A stretch of 64,000 nucleotides of DNA, from NCBI GenBank assembly GCA_037044905.1, contig JBAOKB010000090.1:1-64000 (forward strand), given 5' to 3'. A model generated the notes under the pieces. The model saw only the letters and a program-made list of their open reading frames with translations. It searched no databases and was not told the origin of the DNA. Every line of letters starts with the position of its first letter. Position 1 is the first letter of the stretch. This document shows positions 46,172 to 57,653 of this stretch, in pieces. Source of the stretch: Hortaea werneckii (Eukaryota > Ascomycota > Dothideomycetes > Mycosphaerellales > Teratosphaeriaceae). The position numbers were made by a program, and so were the translations under genes.

Positions 46172-47604
46172 CTACCGCTCAGCATTCAACATCTCCATCA
46201 GATTCATTTGCCGTGGAACCCTTCTCTTGTCATAGTCCTCTCCATGCTCCAATTTCTTCCTCCTGACGTTCGGGTCGGTGCTCACATGAACATCCGTAGT
46301 CTTATAGATCGCACCAAGCTCTAGTTTTGGAGGCATGGCTGCTTCTGTTCGGGACAGCTCATCTACGCTACTGTCTCTGGAAGCGTTGTCGCCGGCGGCT
46401 CTGAAAGCTTCGTTCTGGTTCATAGCCGCCATGACTTTCTCGTACCATGTTTGCTCGGGGGTGTTGCGGGATGTCTGCGGGTTTGTCGGCTGGAGATGAT
46501 CGCTTCTCGTGTTGCTAGCAGTAACGTTGGTCCTTATACCATGATTGGCATCTTGAGTCTGTTTGTGTGACTCTGGTCCATCGATATTGACCGTCCATTG
46601 TCCATGCTGACGCCCATCCCAAGCACCGCCCCGAGCGCTGCGCTCTGTTGTTGATGTTTCATTTGTAGTAGAAGCTCTCGAACGAGTCGTCTTCCCTTGA
46701 ACTCGACGCCAAAGGTTCAAGAGCGGCATGCGCAAAGCCGGCAGACAGCAAATGATCACAGAAGTATTCGCTTCTACTTCTGTCCATATGAGTGCAATCA
46801 TGGAGCCCCATGTCGGATCGTTGGTATGAGCCGATTGGCGAAGTTCCACCATACGTACAATGGAAGCAGCAATGACGAATGCGCCAAAGGCGAAGATGGA
46901 GATAAAACCGGTCTTCTGTTCACGTCGAAGCTTAAGGGAGCGGATAAGGGGGATGGGCAACAGGTAGACCTGAGTCGACATTAGCTTTGCAGCTTCCATG
47001 TTCTTGAAAACCGGGAATCGAAACTTACCACTATGTCGAAGAAAGTGTTAAAAGCAGCGTGCGAGTACCAGAATGCGACGTTACTGATGCAGGTCCCTTT
47101 CACCCTCCGATCCCAAGCCCGGTGCACAGGAAGGCATTGAAAAACGGTGCCTATTGTGAACGCCAAAGAGCCGATCGCAACAATTGCCATGACGGCATAT
47201 GTGATGCGGTGGAACATCTTCTGATTGTTGAAGATCCGGAGGTACAGGAAGCAGAAAGTCAGCTTGGTAAAGGCACCGATCAACTTGTAGCAGATTTGGT
47301 AGAGGTAGAAGTACTTCATCGCCTCTGGAAACGTCGGCACGATATCTTCCCTGTGCTTGCCAAAACCATAATGTGTTGCGATACCACCGAAAATGGTCAT
47401 GATGAGCAGAGTAGTGTAGGCGCATGCCGCCATCACATCATCCATTCCATGTTGGCGATGAGCCCACCGCCATCCCTGTCGAAAGGCGAAGAAGGCTGTG
47501 GTCAGAACGAGGAACACGATTGATATGATTATGAGGGCTGGCGCACGATTGGGTATGGTGGAGGAGAAGACATCGACGTCTGTCTTGAGGCTGGCCATGA
47601 TCAT
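46172..47604 (-). CDS. Rhodopsin-like seven-transmembrane protein (fungal PTH11/SAT20 type), two exons
   Basis: Exons 47604-47029 and 46969-46172 on the minus strand (59-nt intron GTAAGT...CTCAG) give 457 aa. Seven hydrophobic spans can be counted, from PALIIISIVFLVLTTAF to the last one around ANTSVIICCLPALRMPL, with family marks HGMDDVMAA, YGFGKH and FLYLRIF, and a GTVFQCLPVHRAWD segment containing the conserved Cys of the extracellular loop. The cytosolic C-terminal tail of about 180 residues is Ser/Thr-rich and disordered. This is the large fungal rhodopsin-domain family related to PTH11 receptors. No CFEM domain. A plasma-membrane sensor role is inferred; the ligand is unknown. Confidence 0.87.
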
Positions 47605-48887
47605 GATGTCCCTTGGAAGGCGGGTGTATTGTATTGGCTTGTTGCGCTGCTTAGCTGAAGAAGGTCAGCAAACCTCTTGAAAGGTGGAGCAACAAGGACC
47701 TTGGTGTCTGGGAGAAAGTCATGCTATTGGTAAGATACTAGCAAAACAAATGAGCAGGCAGCAGGGGTGTCAATCGTTGTTGATTTTGTTCACCAGCTCC
47801 CTAACGAGGGTCCAGTGACTCTATCGTTGGGAGCCTCGTGATGCACTGCGCAGGTAATCAGCGCTGGAGCGTCAGCTAGTCGGAGAAGTCCTTGAGAGAT
47901 CTCTGTTCAGACTGTCACATTAGCACGTCCGGTAAGATGCACAATTGATCAATTAGGTGCCCTGGAGCGAGTGCAGTTGACAACAGATGGTTGAACCAAG
48001 TCTAGTTGATCATACAGCAGCGGTTGCAGTGTATGCCGGAGCATATTCATCGCTGAATCGCCAAGGAAATATCTGTTGTGCCCCGTTTGCATGCACTCTT
48101 CTCGAGCTACATGATTAACAGGCTCCGGCGAGTTATACCGTACGGTCTTGGTGCACCAATGAGAAGCCAGCTGCGGCAATTCCACCCTGGTGTCGATCCC
48201 CCACCACTCTCCGTGTTCATGGTCCGTGTGCACGCTGGAGCAATCGGAAGCAATTGCTTCAACCAACTTCCAAAAGTTCTTCTTCCCCTATTCAGAGTCT
48301 TTGATGTGCTCACGAGCCGCGGGGGATCAGACTGTAGGGACCAGGAGCTTCTTGATCAACGAGGCCATCGCAACGGTGTCCATCGCTCTCATCAAGACGT
48401 GCGAGTGCGACCCCACATCCACCCGGATGAGGCAAAACCAAGGCCATGGACCTGCATAGTTTCAGATCACCGCAGTGCCAAAGTACGGTGTATTTCAACA
48501 GATCCAGTTGATTAGGCTTAAGTACTTGCGTATCACAAGCTGGACGTGATAGTCACTGTGCCAGACATACAGATCATCGCAGAACCTCTGGAACTGCAAA
48601 GGGTTGATTGACCACCTTCGGCATTGCTTTTCCCTTCTGCCCTGCAGTTGATATCCCATCGAACTCCATGTTGACTACAGCTACGCCACAATACATACTC
48701 TTGATCGGCAGGATCCACTCACCCTGCGTACTCCTCACTTGCGACTCGCGGCTAAATTATCACAAAGCGGGTATCGCCAAGACATGCACCATCTCCATGT
48801 CGGCAATGAGTACGGGAGGGGAAAGCTACATATATGAATGCATCCTTCCTAAGCTCACTATCCTTCCAAAACTACCATCCTTGAGCT
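47605..48887. other. Long intergenic region, possible gene remnant
   Basis: 1.28 kb without a convincing gene. Minus-strand reading frames between about 48500 and 47950 give short stretches that look coding-like but need several frame changes and meet stops, so a decayed gene is possible. The right end contains the esterase promoter with a TATA-like ACATATATG about 50 bp before its ATG. Confidence 0.4.
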
Positions 48888-50198
48888 ATGTTCCGCACCC
48901 TCGCCTCCCTTGCAACCTGCGCGAGCCTTGCGCGGGCTGCAGTCGAGGTATACAAGACAAACGAAGGTCCAACTGGATATGAGGTGAAGATCTCGTACAC
49001 CAATTCGACTGTCCGGGATGTTCAAATTGGCGGGCTGCCACACTTCACAGACCAATGGCGGACTACCTTTACCTATGCTGCAAGTTTTGACCCGCATGAC
49101 TACAAGGCCGGGGATTTCTTGCAAGTTGCCCAATCGAGTCCGCCTTCCATCTACCAGATGAACTCAAATGGGGATGGCTACTTTGAGTTTACCACTCCTC
49201 TACCTTCTGGGACGTATCAATACTACTTTCTCCTGGACTGTGCAAACGTGACGACGTGCTCGCAAGCATCCGGTCAGCAAGTGCCTGATCCGGAAAACCC
49301 ACCTTACGAGACAATTAAAGGATCGGAGCAGGGCTCTCCTTTCCAAGTGCCATACGATGCTCAGTATCAGTATTATCCCGACTACAACTTAAACTTCGAC
49401 TACACCCTTCCTATTGCCGACGTGAGTCAGAGAGGGACATTGAAAAAGGACATCTACCCTTCGCCAGGTGCTGTCAGCCCATCCCCAGGAATGCATGATT
49501 TTGTCGTCTACTTTCCAGCAGGCTACAGCAACACCTCGTCGCACAAGTATCCGCTCCTATACCTCTCCCACGGCGGGGGCGGTGCAGCCGGCGACTGGGA
49601 AAACCAAGCCTACATGTCGCACATTATGGACCGGCTAATCCAGGATAACCACATGGAGCCGACGGTCGTCGTAATGCCGACATTCAACGGTCTCCTCAAC
49701 GTGTCCAACCCACCTGCGAACGTAGTCCGACCTCTATACCAGAAATACCTCTTCCCTTACATCGAAGCCAACTACCACGTCACCACCGACCCAGCGCACC
49801 GCGCCTTTGCCGGGCTATCCCTCGGCAGCGTGCTGACATACGAAATGTACATCAACGCGACCTCGTACTTCGGGTACTACGGCTTCTTCTCCGGCGCACT
49901 CCTCCCCGGCCGCTCACAAAGCGACTACGTGAACAGCAACCTGACAGCGCAGAACCCGGACTCGCTCGACCGGGGGATCCTGGTCGGGTACGGACAATAC
50001 GACATCGCGTTCGACGACACGAAGAAGTTGCAAGCGGCGCTGGACTCGGTGGGGATTAAATACGTGAATAGGTTTTTGCCGTGGGGGTTCCATTGGTGGA
50101 ACATGTGGCAGGACCATTTGTGGAATTTTGGGCGGACGACGTTGTGGAAGGCGAGGCCGTTTGGGGAGGAGATTGCGCATGGGTTGCGAGGGATTTAG
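48888..50198 (+). CDS. Secreted esterase, CE1/esterase D-like
   Basis: A single-exon ORF of 436 aa with a signal peptide (FRTLASLATCASLARA). An N-terminal beta-sandwich-like part (about residues 18-150) resembles the immunoglobulin-like or CBM48-type modules that precede bacterial and fungal CE1 esterases. The catalytic domain has YPLLYLSHGGGG (oxyanion side), VVVMPTFNG, the nucleophile elbow GLSLGS (S311) and GFHWWNMWQDHLW with the likely catalytic His. It would hydrolyse ester bonds of plant polysaccharide side chains or a similar extracellular substrate. Fits the same extracellular carbohydrate theme as the alpha-glucosidase. Confidence 0.85.
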   Translation: MFRTLASLATCASLARAAVEVYKTNEGPTGYEVKISYTNSTVRDVQIGGLPHFTDQWRTTFTYAASFDPHDYKAGDFLQVAQSSPPSIYQMNSNGDGYFEFTTPLPSGTYQYYFLLDCANVTTCSQASGQQVPDPENPPYETIKGSEQGSPFQVPYDAQYQYYPDYNLNFDYTLPIADVSQRGTLKKDIYPSPGAVSPSPGMHDFVVYFPAGYSNTSSHKYPLLYLSHGGGGAAGDWENQAYMSHIMDRLIQDNHMEPTVVVMPTFNGLLNVSNPPANVVRPLYQKYLFPYIEANYHVTTDPAHRAFAGLSLGSVLTYEMYINATSYFGYYGFFSGALLPGRSQSDYVNSNLTAQNPDSLDRGILVGYGQYDIAFDDTKKLQAALDSVGIKYVNRFLPWGFHWWNMWQDHLWNFGRTTLWKARPFGEEIAHGLRGI

Positions 50199-50299
50199 AT
50201 AGTTAGATTATTCAACCAGGAGATACCGAATGCTGAATATGCTTGAAACATTCCAAGGCAATCTCATAGTACAAGACTTCAAGGTCTATATAAACCCCA

Positions 50300-52312
50300 C
50301 TACCTCCCCTCCTTAACATTCCCTTCAATCGCTTTGATACTATCCCTGACCCTCGGATCCCAATGCATACGCAACAATTCTCCCTCCCAAACCGTTCCCG
50401 CAAAGGGGTTACTACTTTCGACCTCCTCGCTAAGGGCATCGAAGACACCGTCGCCCTTTCGCTCTTCCGTATTCCACAGAGCGGCAATCTTACTGCCGTG
50501 AGTTTTGGTGACCTGCTGCAAGAGTCCGGTGACGGCGACTGCGGATTTCTGCGGGAGGTGGAGGGAGAGGGTCATAAGCTGTTTGGCGAAGGCCGCGACT
50601 CGGACGGGTGGGACTAGCCTTGTGCCTGTGGGCGGGAGGAGGACGCTCTGCAGACTGCGGAGCAAGAGGACAGTGGTAGTTGCGACGTTGACCTTGGCTT
50701 TGCCGCCTTCGGAAGTCGTTACGGGTAAGCCGTTGGGATCGGACAGGTGCTCGGAATTTTTGGCGCTGAGTTCTAAGTCGGTCTCCATCGCCAGTGGGAG
50801 GAGTGTGCGGTAGAGGTGCGTGATGAAGAAGTTGAGGTCCAAGTGCAAGGTATTGACACTTTTGACCACATCCTGCTGGCCCTGGAGCAGAGCGAATGCG
50901 GTGATGATGCAGAGCATAGACTCTCTGACAGCGTTTCGTCTTGCGCCATCGTCCAGCTTTTGGTCCTCATCTGCCTCGTTTTCTTCCGAAGCATGCAGAG
51001 AATACTCGGCGTCGTTGATGAGATCTTTCAAGGCTTCCAGAACGTCACCGAAGAAATCTTGGTTGATAAGGTGCGCATACTTGGCCAAGCCCTCCAGTAC
51101 TGCGCCCATGAGGTGTTGCACTCTGGCTTTGAGAATCCGGAAGTAAGCCACAAAGACCATTTTTAGCGTTTCGGCTTGATTCTTGTCACGGGTTTCATAG
51201 GAGACAGCGGCGTCGGCTTCCTTCATCTCCTTTTCCACAGCCTTACGTTCCTTCACCAACTTCCGTTCACGTTTGGTACGGAATTCGCGGTCCTTTTTCT
51301 TCATCTTCTCCTTGGAATTGGATTGAGAATGATCTTTGTCCACAGACGTCGTAGAAGCCTTTTGGGAGAATTCGGAGAGCAAGCGAAGGTGGAGGAACGA
51401 GTTCAGAGCAGATTCGTGGACTTGGTAGTTTCGACTTTTCAGCATCTTGGTAAGCTGTGACACAGCTTCGAGGGAAGCATGGCCTTCTTCGTCGTCGCGG
51501 AAAAGCTGTTCGAGCGCTTCGACACTCTTGACGCCCTCGGGAGTAAGGTGGCGAGTGCTAAGTTTCTTGACCAAGATCGCGAGAAGCTCATTCCGACAGT
51601 TGAAATGGGGCACGCTGGTGATCAAATTGCATGCGCATCCTGTGGCTACCGCTGCAAGCTTATCGTCTGATGCGAGCTTCTCCAGAGATTTGACATAGTC
51701 TTTGTAACCGCCTAGTAAGCTCTGCTCAAAGGATCGCAGTTTCCGCACGTCTTTCGAGAGCTTGGCATTCATGTCGTCCTTAGTCAGAGGTCGAATACGG
51801 TAGCCGGGGATGATGTCCTTATACACGGCCAGTTGGGTGCCGAGCGCCAGCTTCTGTACTGTCACATTCTCACTCTCTGCGATATGCGCCAGGGAGCCTA
51901 ACTGTCCGATATTCTCCTCCGGGTCTTCACTGATGTTGCCGGCGATCCTCGCTAAGTCTTCCTTGGCCTGGCGTACTTCTTCCTTCGGTGGGAGTCGTGG
52001 TTTGGGAGCCGGCTTGGGCTTGGGTTCCAGATCCGCTACGCCGCTGTCCTTCTCTGCCCCGTCAGCCTCGTCGCCGCTCGCGAGGAAGCTATCCGCGTCG
52101 TCCTCTTGCTCCTGGCGTGCATCCTCAGGCTCTTGTCGCTGATTCTCCTTCCAACCCTCGGCCGTCTTCACCGGCAGCTTCTCGGATTTAGCATCCTTGC
52201 GCTTTCGCGGACGCTGCTCGTAGTCCTGCTCGAGGTTCCATTTGGCAAAGCCCGGCACATTGTTGGTCGGCGGGCTGAGCTTGCGCCGTTTGTTCGCCGG
52301 TTCCGGTGCCAT
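50300..52312 (-). CDS. NOC3: Nucleolar complex-associated protein NOC3
   Basis: A single-exon ORF of 670 aa. A basic N-terminus (NKRRKLSPP) is followed by a disordered acidic part. The conserved NOC3 core begins at PGYRIRPLTKDDMNAKLSKDVRKLRSFEQSLL with a helical-repeat region (HFNCRNELLAILVKKL). The CBF/Mak21-type C-terminus follows (SALHLDL-like and VRVAAFAKQLMTLSLHLP). Known role: with Noc2 it accompanies pre-60S particles from nucleolus to nucleoplasm, and it also has a link to replication licensing. It is divergent from NIP7, another 60S factor. Confidence 0.92.
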   Translation of the reverse strand: MAPEPANKRRKLSPPTNNVPGFAKWNLEQDYEQRPRKRKDAKSEKLPVKTAEGWKENQRQEPEDARQEQEDDADSFLASGDEADGAEKDSGVADLEPKPKPAPKPRLPPKEEVRQAKEDLARIAGNISEDPEENIGQLGSLAHIAESENVTVQKLALGTQLAVYKDIIPGYRIRPLTKDDMNAKLSKDVRKLRSFEQSLLGGYKDYVKSLEKLASDDKLAAVATGCACNLITSVPHFNCRNELLAILVKKLSTRHLTPEGVKSVEALEQLFRDDEEGHASLEAVSQLTKMLKSRNYQVHESALNSFLHLRLLSEFSQKASTTSVDKDHSQSNSKEKMKKKDREFRTKRERKLVKERKAVEKEMKEADAAVSYETRDKNQAETLKMVFVAYFRILKARVQHLMGAVLEGLAKYAHLINQDFFGDVLEALKDLINDAEYSLHASEENEADEDQKLDDGARRNAVRESMLCIITAFALLQGQQDVVKSVNTLHLDLNFFITHLYRTLLPLAMETDLELSAKNSEHLSDPNGLPVTTSEGGKAKVNVATTTVLLLRSLQSVLLPPTGTRLVPPVRVAAFAKQLMTLSLHLPQKSAVAVTGLLQQVTKTHGSKIAALWNTEERKGDGVFDALSEEVESSNPFAGTVWEGELLRMHWDPRVRDSIKAIEGNVKEGR

Positions 52313-52636
52313 ATTGTGGAGACGATGTTGCTATTGCTGGCCGTGAAGTTGCGCTTCCCTTGAACTTCCATTGCCTCCAGAAAAATCCGCCAAGATTTCG
52401 CGGGAACGGACTTTGCGGCGATAAAGTTTTGGGTCGAGCATTTCCTTTCCTGTCGCAGCTTCCTCGCAACTTTCCTGCCTCGCCTGCGTCCAGGCGCACT
52501 TTCTCTTCCGAGTCGAAAGCTGCATTGCCCGACCAAAGCAGGTTCCTAGGCACCTAGGTAGTATTCCTGTGTGGAAAGAGGCAGGCCGGAACGAGCAAGA
52601 GGAAGAGGGCCGTACCACCCCACGACATCGCCCATC
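52313..52636. promoter_or_regulatory. Bidirectional promoter region NOC3/NIP7
   Basis: 324 bp between start codons of two divergent ribosome-biogenesis genes, so co-regulation is likely. I looked for yeast-type PAC (GATGAG) and RRPE motifs and found none that is exact. Confidence 0.6.
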
Positions 52637-53262
52637 ATGCGTCCGCTCACCGATACCGAAACGAAAACGCTCTTTGAGAAGCTCGCCAACTACACCGGCG
52701 CTTCCCTCAAGACGCTTCTCACCGACGCCGCTCCGGGCCCCAACGGCAAGTCCTCCGACCGCTACGTCTTCCGCATCCAGAAGGACCGGGTATACTATGT
52801 CCGCGAATCGCTCGCCAACCTTGCGACTTCCATTGCCCGCGACAGCCTCCTCAGCTTGGGCACCTGTCTGGGCAAGTTCACCAAGACGGGCAAGTTCCGC
52901 CTGCATGTCACCGCGTTAGATGTCATCGCGCCACATGCGCGGTACAAAGTGTGGGTGAAGAGCAACGGCGAGATGCCGTTCTTGTACGGTGGGCACGTGG
53001 TCAAGGCCCATGTCGGGAGATGGAGTGAGGATTGCCCTGAGCACCAGGGTGTGGTGGTCATGAGTATGAACGACACACCTTTGGTAAGTGCACCCAAGAG
53101 AGTCTAAAGTTCAGAGCAATTGCTGACCAGGTACAGGGTTTTGGAGTGACGGCGAGAAGCACGGCTGAGGCCAGGAGATTAGACCCGACTGGCATTGTCA
53201 CTTTCCGACAAGCTGATTGCGGTGAATATCTGCGTGAGGAAGATACTCTGTTCACGACTTAA
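52637..53262 (+). CDS. NIP7: 60S ribosome biogenesis factor NIP7, two exons
   Basis: Exons 52637-53083 and 53137-53262 (53-nt intron GTAAGT...TACAG) give 190 aa, close to the usual ~180. It starts MRPLTDTET as in the family, continues through YYVRESLANLATSIARD, and has the C-terminal PUA domain (RFLHVTALD-like RLHVTALDVIAPHARYKVWVK and FLYGGHVVKAHV). The splice yields DTPLGFGVTARSTAEARRLDP, which matches the family at the junction. An alternative acceptor six bases upstream would add Val-Gln and is less likely. Nip7 binds pre-60S particles and is needed for 27S rRNA processing. Confidence 0.92.
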
Positions 53263-54454
53263 GCCGTTCGCTATCACATCAACTTATTGCCGAAAGGCAT
53301 GTTCCGAATCGGCCGGAGACGCCCTCACCCGCCACCTGCACCCAAGCACTCTAGCAACGCGACTTGCTGGTGAAACTGCTGGGCATTCACATCATTCAAA
53401 TCTGGCACGTCAAAACCATCCAGGACATAACACGACTGGCGGCGACAGCAGTGACGAGAGGACGAAAGAAGGAAATCAATTCAAAAAAGCCGAGGCCTGA
53501 CACGTTGGGCAAGTCGATTCTCGCGTGGAGACAGCCACTGCTCTCCTCTGTCCGCGCATTGTGGTATCCTCCAAATGACGAAACAGTAAAAGTCTGCCCT
53601 AGCGGAATTGGTATTGGAAGGCTTGTATACTAATATGCACTGAACCGAGTGGGGTTTAAGGCCGATGAAGGGTGGTTTACATATATTAAATGTCAAATGG
53701 GTCTACCACCAAAACTCTTCCCCTCTGCCTTTCCAATTCTCAATCGTCCTTCTCAGTGGCGCAGCTCTGAAACCGAACCGAAGCAACGGTATCGGGCTCC
53801 ATTTCTCTTCGTTGATGATTAAGACCCGCGAGGTTGGAATTACCCGTTGCTTAGATGCCTGGGTCTATGGCGGAGCTACTATGGACAGTATTGCTGATTA
53901 CCCTATTGTGCTTAGCATTATTCAATTACAAACAGCACAGTTGTTCCAGCAGCTGTAGACAGTAGGTCGCGCCGGTGCCGTATTACTCCGCAACCTTGAG
54001 CGATATTTATGCTATCACTGTCTGGGGAGGTGGGCCTCGCAGTAATTGAAGGCCGCTGAATCCTTCACCTTCGTATTTGGGGTTTCCTTAGCAACAAGCT
54101 CCTTGAGGCATTCAATCGTTCATGTTGATTTTTAGTATTAATCACTCTGGAATCAACTTTCCGTTATGTTCGAAACCTCAGTAGCAACATTTTATTTAAT
54201 GCTTCCAAAAGTTCCAAAGCGGTACAGGGCCCCACCTTCCTGACGCGGGAGGCACAGTCGGATGAAGCCGACTCGATACGCCGAGGTCATTTTTCGAATG
54301 TTTGATGCGCTGAATGAAAGCTACATGGGAGCTGAACAAGTACTACATTTATTTACGCCTGTGCACAAGCAATAGCAGTGACTTTGGCTACTCCTGACCT
54401 CAGATCTTGCGAAACGAATACCTCTCTAGCAGCATACGTGCGACACGATCCAAC
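53263..54454. other. Intergenic, nothing recognised
   Basis: 1.19 kb between NIP7 and the next gene. Several short overlapping frames exist but none shows family resemblance or good splice structure. Composition is normal and not RIP-like. Confidence 0.5.
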
Positions 54455-55702
54455 ATGGCGAGCTTAATGACGATTCCTCCCGAGCTCCGCGAGCAGATTT
54501 ACGCCTTGATCCTTCACCCGGATGCGAACCGACATTATCACGAGGACGAGTACACCTCATATAGCTACCAAGATGCCGTTCAACTCTTCCTGGTCAACCG
54601 GCAAATCTATCACGAGTCACGCAAGATCTTTCAAGAGCTGAATACCTTTGTAAGAGTGGAAACACCGTGGCCGGAAGCGCAGTTCCATGTAGCTCGAGAG
54701 GGGCATGTACCACTTATCGCGCCTGGAGGAAGAGCAGCGAGGTTTGAAGGGCATAGTATGACGGTGAGCATAGATGCTCCGGAAGTGCCGGTAAGTCAAG
54801 AAGCAGCCATTGATTAAGCATACGCTGACGAGGGGACAAAGATGGAGGCAGGCGACGAACAACGGTTCCTGATCTTACTCGAAGACCTCGACAAGTTCTG
54901 CACCATGTGGTTCTACTCCAGCCTATCACACGAAGCCCTCAACCCTCAACTCAGGCTCGACCTCACACTACGAGACCCTCGACCTCACCAAGAGAAACAT
55001 ATCCAAAAGTCCCTACAACGCCGCCTCCTCCTACCCTTTGCCCAAGTGAAGAACCTCCGATCAATGGTCGTGACCGGCGATCCCAAACCAGACGCCTCCG
55101 TCGAAGCAGAACTCCGCGAGCTACAGAAAGAACCCCACAAGCGACCGGAGCAATGTCTCCGCGAAGCGATCCAATACAAAGCCGAAGGCAACGCGCAACT
55201 CACCGCGGGCCACCCGCAAGAAGCGCTCGAGATCTACCGGCAAGCCTGGCTAGCGATGCACGTGGTGATCAAGGGACGGCGACGACACATCCACGCGGAC
55301 CATTACTTCGGACGGGAGATGCGGGAGGAGCCCTTCACGGGGAAGAACGGGCAATCGGAACGACTGATCCTCAGGGTCCAGCTAGTCGCCAACACCTGTC
55401 TCGCGTACATCAAGCTAGAGCAGTGGGAGGAATGTGCGTTCTGGGGCATGCGGTCGATCGGGATGATCCGGGAAGCGATGGGGGCGGACGATCGGTATGA
55501 TATCCCGCCGGAAGACGAAGCGGTGTTGGGGTTTCCCGCGGCGAATCAGATGGGGAAGATTTATTATCGGACGGCGCTGGCGAAGAAGGCGATGGAGGAT
55601 AAGACGAGCGCGAGGAAGTTGTTACGGGTGGCGGCGATTTATCTGCCGCGGGACGAGAGTGTGAAGCAGGAGTTGGCTGCTTGTGCGTTGCGGTTGGGTT
55701 GA
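54455..55702 (+). CDS. F-box/2EXR-like plus TPR-like protein, hypothetical, two exons
   Basis: Exons 54455-54790 and 54842-55702 (51-nt intron GTAAGT...ACAAAG) give 398 aa. The N-terminus, IPPELREQIYALIL followed by LFLVNRQIYHESRKIF, is the short fungal domain resembling F-box or 2EXR modules. The second half has helical repeats with TPR character (AIQYKAEGNAQLTAGHPQEALEIYRQAW, then NTCLAYIKLEQWEECAFWGMRSIG). Possibly an adaptor. The ATG at 54455 is preferred over 54407 because it starts the conserved part at residue 5. Codon use in exon 2 is rich in GC third positions. Confidence 0.72.
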
Positions 55703-56196
55703 GACGGCAATAGGGGCAGGGCAATGCTTGGGGGTTGCGTGTTTCGGTCTTATTTAGGCAGTGCCCATCTATACTCAAGCTTTTTTGAGGATCAAGACGG
55801 TACCGCGTGCAGTACCATTTTTGCAGAGACATGCTCAGGACTCTCGTCTATCCCTCGTTACCATATGAGTACATGTTTTGTGAACTCCCACGCAGTGCAT
55901 CTCGAGCTCGCGGTTGCACTACATGTCTTCCACTTTGGCCTTGCGATGTCCTGTGGCGAAGTACCTCGGACCCGCCGCACTTTCGGTTCAGATCTTTTTG
56001 CGATTGCGGCTCAACAACTTGATGAAGCGCGAAAATCTGCTATACTTTTGCCACGTGAAATGCTTACTCAGTCCCGCAAATGCAAACATCCTAAGTCACA
56101 TTGGCAGACCCGGCATTTACATGCAAACCCCAGCCCAAACGCAAAGCCAGGGCACATAGACACTGCAAGTTCAGAAGACTTCTTCAGGAAGCCCCA
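55703..56196. other. Convergent intergenic region, nothing recognised
   Basis: 494 bp between two convergent genes. Overlapping frames here have no family resemblance. Confidence 0.5.
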
Positions 56197-57653
56197 TCAA
56201 TCCCTCCTGTAAATCCCCGCACCCCAACACACCCGCAGCATAGCTAGCCCCCACGCCATACCCAAACTATCCTTAATCACATTCAACTTACTCCCCTTGA
56301 CCTCCTTCCACCCAATCGCGACTTCCGTCATCGGGATCTCGGCGCTTTCGGCCAACATCAACATCTCGACGTCGAAAATCCAGCCTTCCGAGTGCATGTA
56401 GGGGATAATATACGGTAACGCAGGGCGGGAGAAAAGCTTGAAACCGCACTGGGTGTCCTTGATATGGGAAGTGCGTGGGGTGGTGAGGGTCCAGATCAGG
56501 AGGTGGAAGGCGCGCATGAGGGTGTTACGGAGGAAGGAGCGCTGAGACGATAGATCAGTAAAACCACTCTAGTGTTTAATAGCACGGTAATAGCAGCTTT
56601 CCGAGCTTGCTGCAGAGGGAATGAAAGAAAACATACCTTTACGACGGCTTCGGTGCCGACCATGTGCGCTCTGGAACCTACGCCGACCGCGCGACCCTGC
56701 TTATCCTTCACCTTCTCGCAGCCTTGGACCAGTTTGCCCAGATCGGTGAATTTGCTGGCTCCGTCCGCATCGGCGAAAACGACGTAGGTGCCTCTGGCGT
56801 GCCGCATACCATGTGTCACCGCACCGCCTTTCCCGCGATTCTGCTCCAATTGGACCACACGGATCGTGCCTGGCGGGATGTTTGTGGGCTTGGCGTTGTT
56901 CTTCCCATGCCATGGTCCGTTAGGTACGGGCGGAGATCGGTTGAGTTGGTGAGTCTTTGCGAATTGCAGTGCCGTCTGGACGGTTTTGTCTTTGCTGCCG
57001 TCCGAGACGACGATGATTTCCCATCCTCGCCACTTGTCTCCCTGCTGTCCACTCGCCTGCAGTGATCCGTTACTACTGCTTTTGCTAGGCGTACCGTGGT
57101 GACCGTATTGTTCTTCCAGATATTCTACTGCTTCCTCCAGCATGCCGCTTAAACGCTCTTCTTCGTTGTATGCGGGTACTACGAGGGACATGAAGACTTC
57201 TGCGTCGCTTATCTGGTAGGCCTCCTCGGGTGAGATCTGTTTCTCCCGTGCCATCTGGGTAAGGGCGACGTGGTTGTCGTACCAACATGGCAGCGGTTGC
57301 AGCTTGGACACTGTTCCATCGGCTTGGACAGTGATGAATTGCTTTTCGGAGGCTCGTGGAGGTCGAGGTTTAGGAGCTATGAGTAAGAGTGTAGTATATG
57401 CCTATAGGGATAACCACCGCAGTCAGCACGATGACCGTAGAGATGTGTGTACGTTGGTTGCATTGGGCCTTGCTCTGCGCGGGGGTGTTGGAGATGTCGC
57501 TGCGCGGGATGAGATATCGGAGAAAGGAAATACCAGGACTATGATACCGAATGCGCCCACTACCGCACCTGCTGCCCATGCCCATAGGGGGATGGAGGAG
57601 AGCTTGTCCAACGCCGACCATGCTGATTCGGGGATTGCATCTGCAGAATCCAT
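56197..57653 (-). CDS. ALG5: Dolichyl-phosphate beta-glucosyltransferase ALG5, three exons
   Basis: Exons 57653-57534, 57401-56637 and 56541-56197 on the minus strand (introns 132 and 95 nt) give 409 aa. The first two exons together make the N-terminal membrane anchor (IPLWAWAAGAVVG, then AYTTLLLIAPKPRPPRASEKQ). This splice was chosen because it rebuilds the APKPRPP...SEKQF start seen in fungal ALG5. The GT2 domain follows: SLVVPAYNEEERL, IIVVSDGSKDKT, NRGKGGAVTHGM, the metal-binding FADADGASK, and DTQCGFKLFSR. It makes dolichyl-phosphate glucose at the ER membrane, the donor for the last glucose residues of the N-glycan precursor. Confidence 0.92.

Noticed and set aside
48078..48515. 145-aa plus-strand ORF
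   Set aside because: No motif and competing frames on the other strand; kept only as part of a possible gene remnant.
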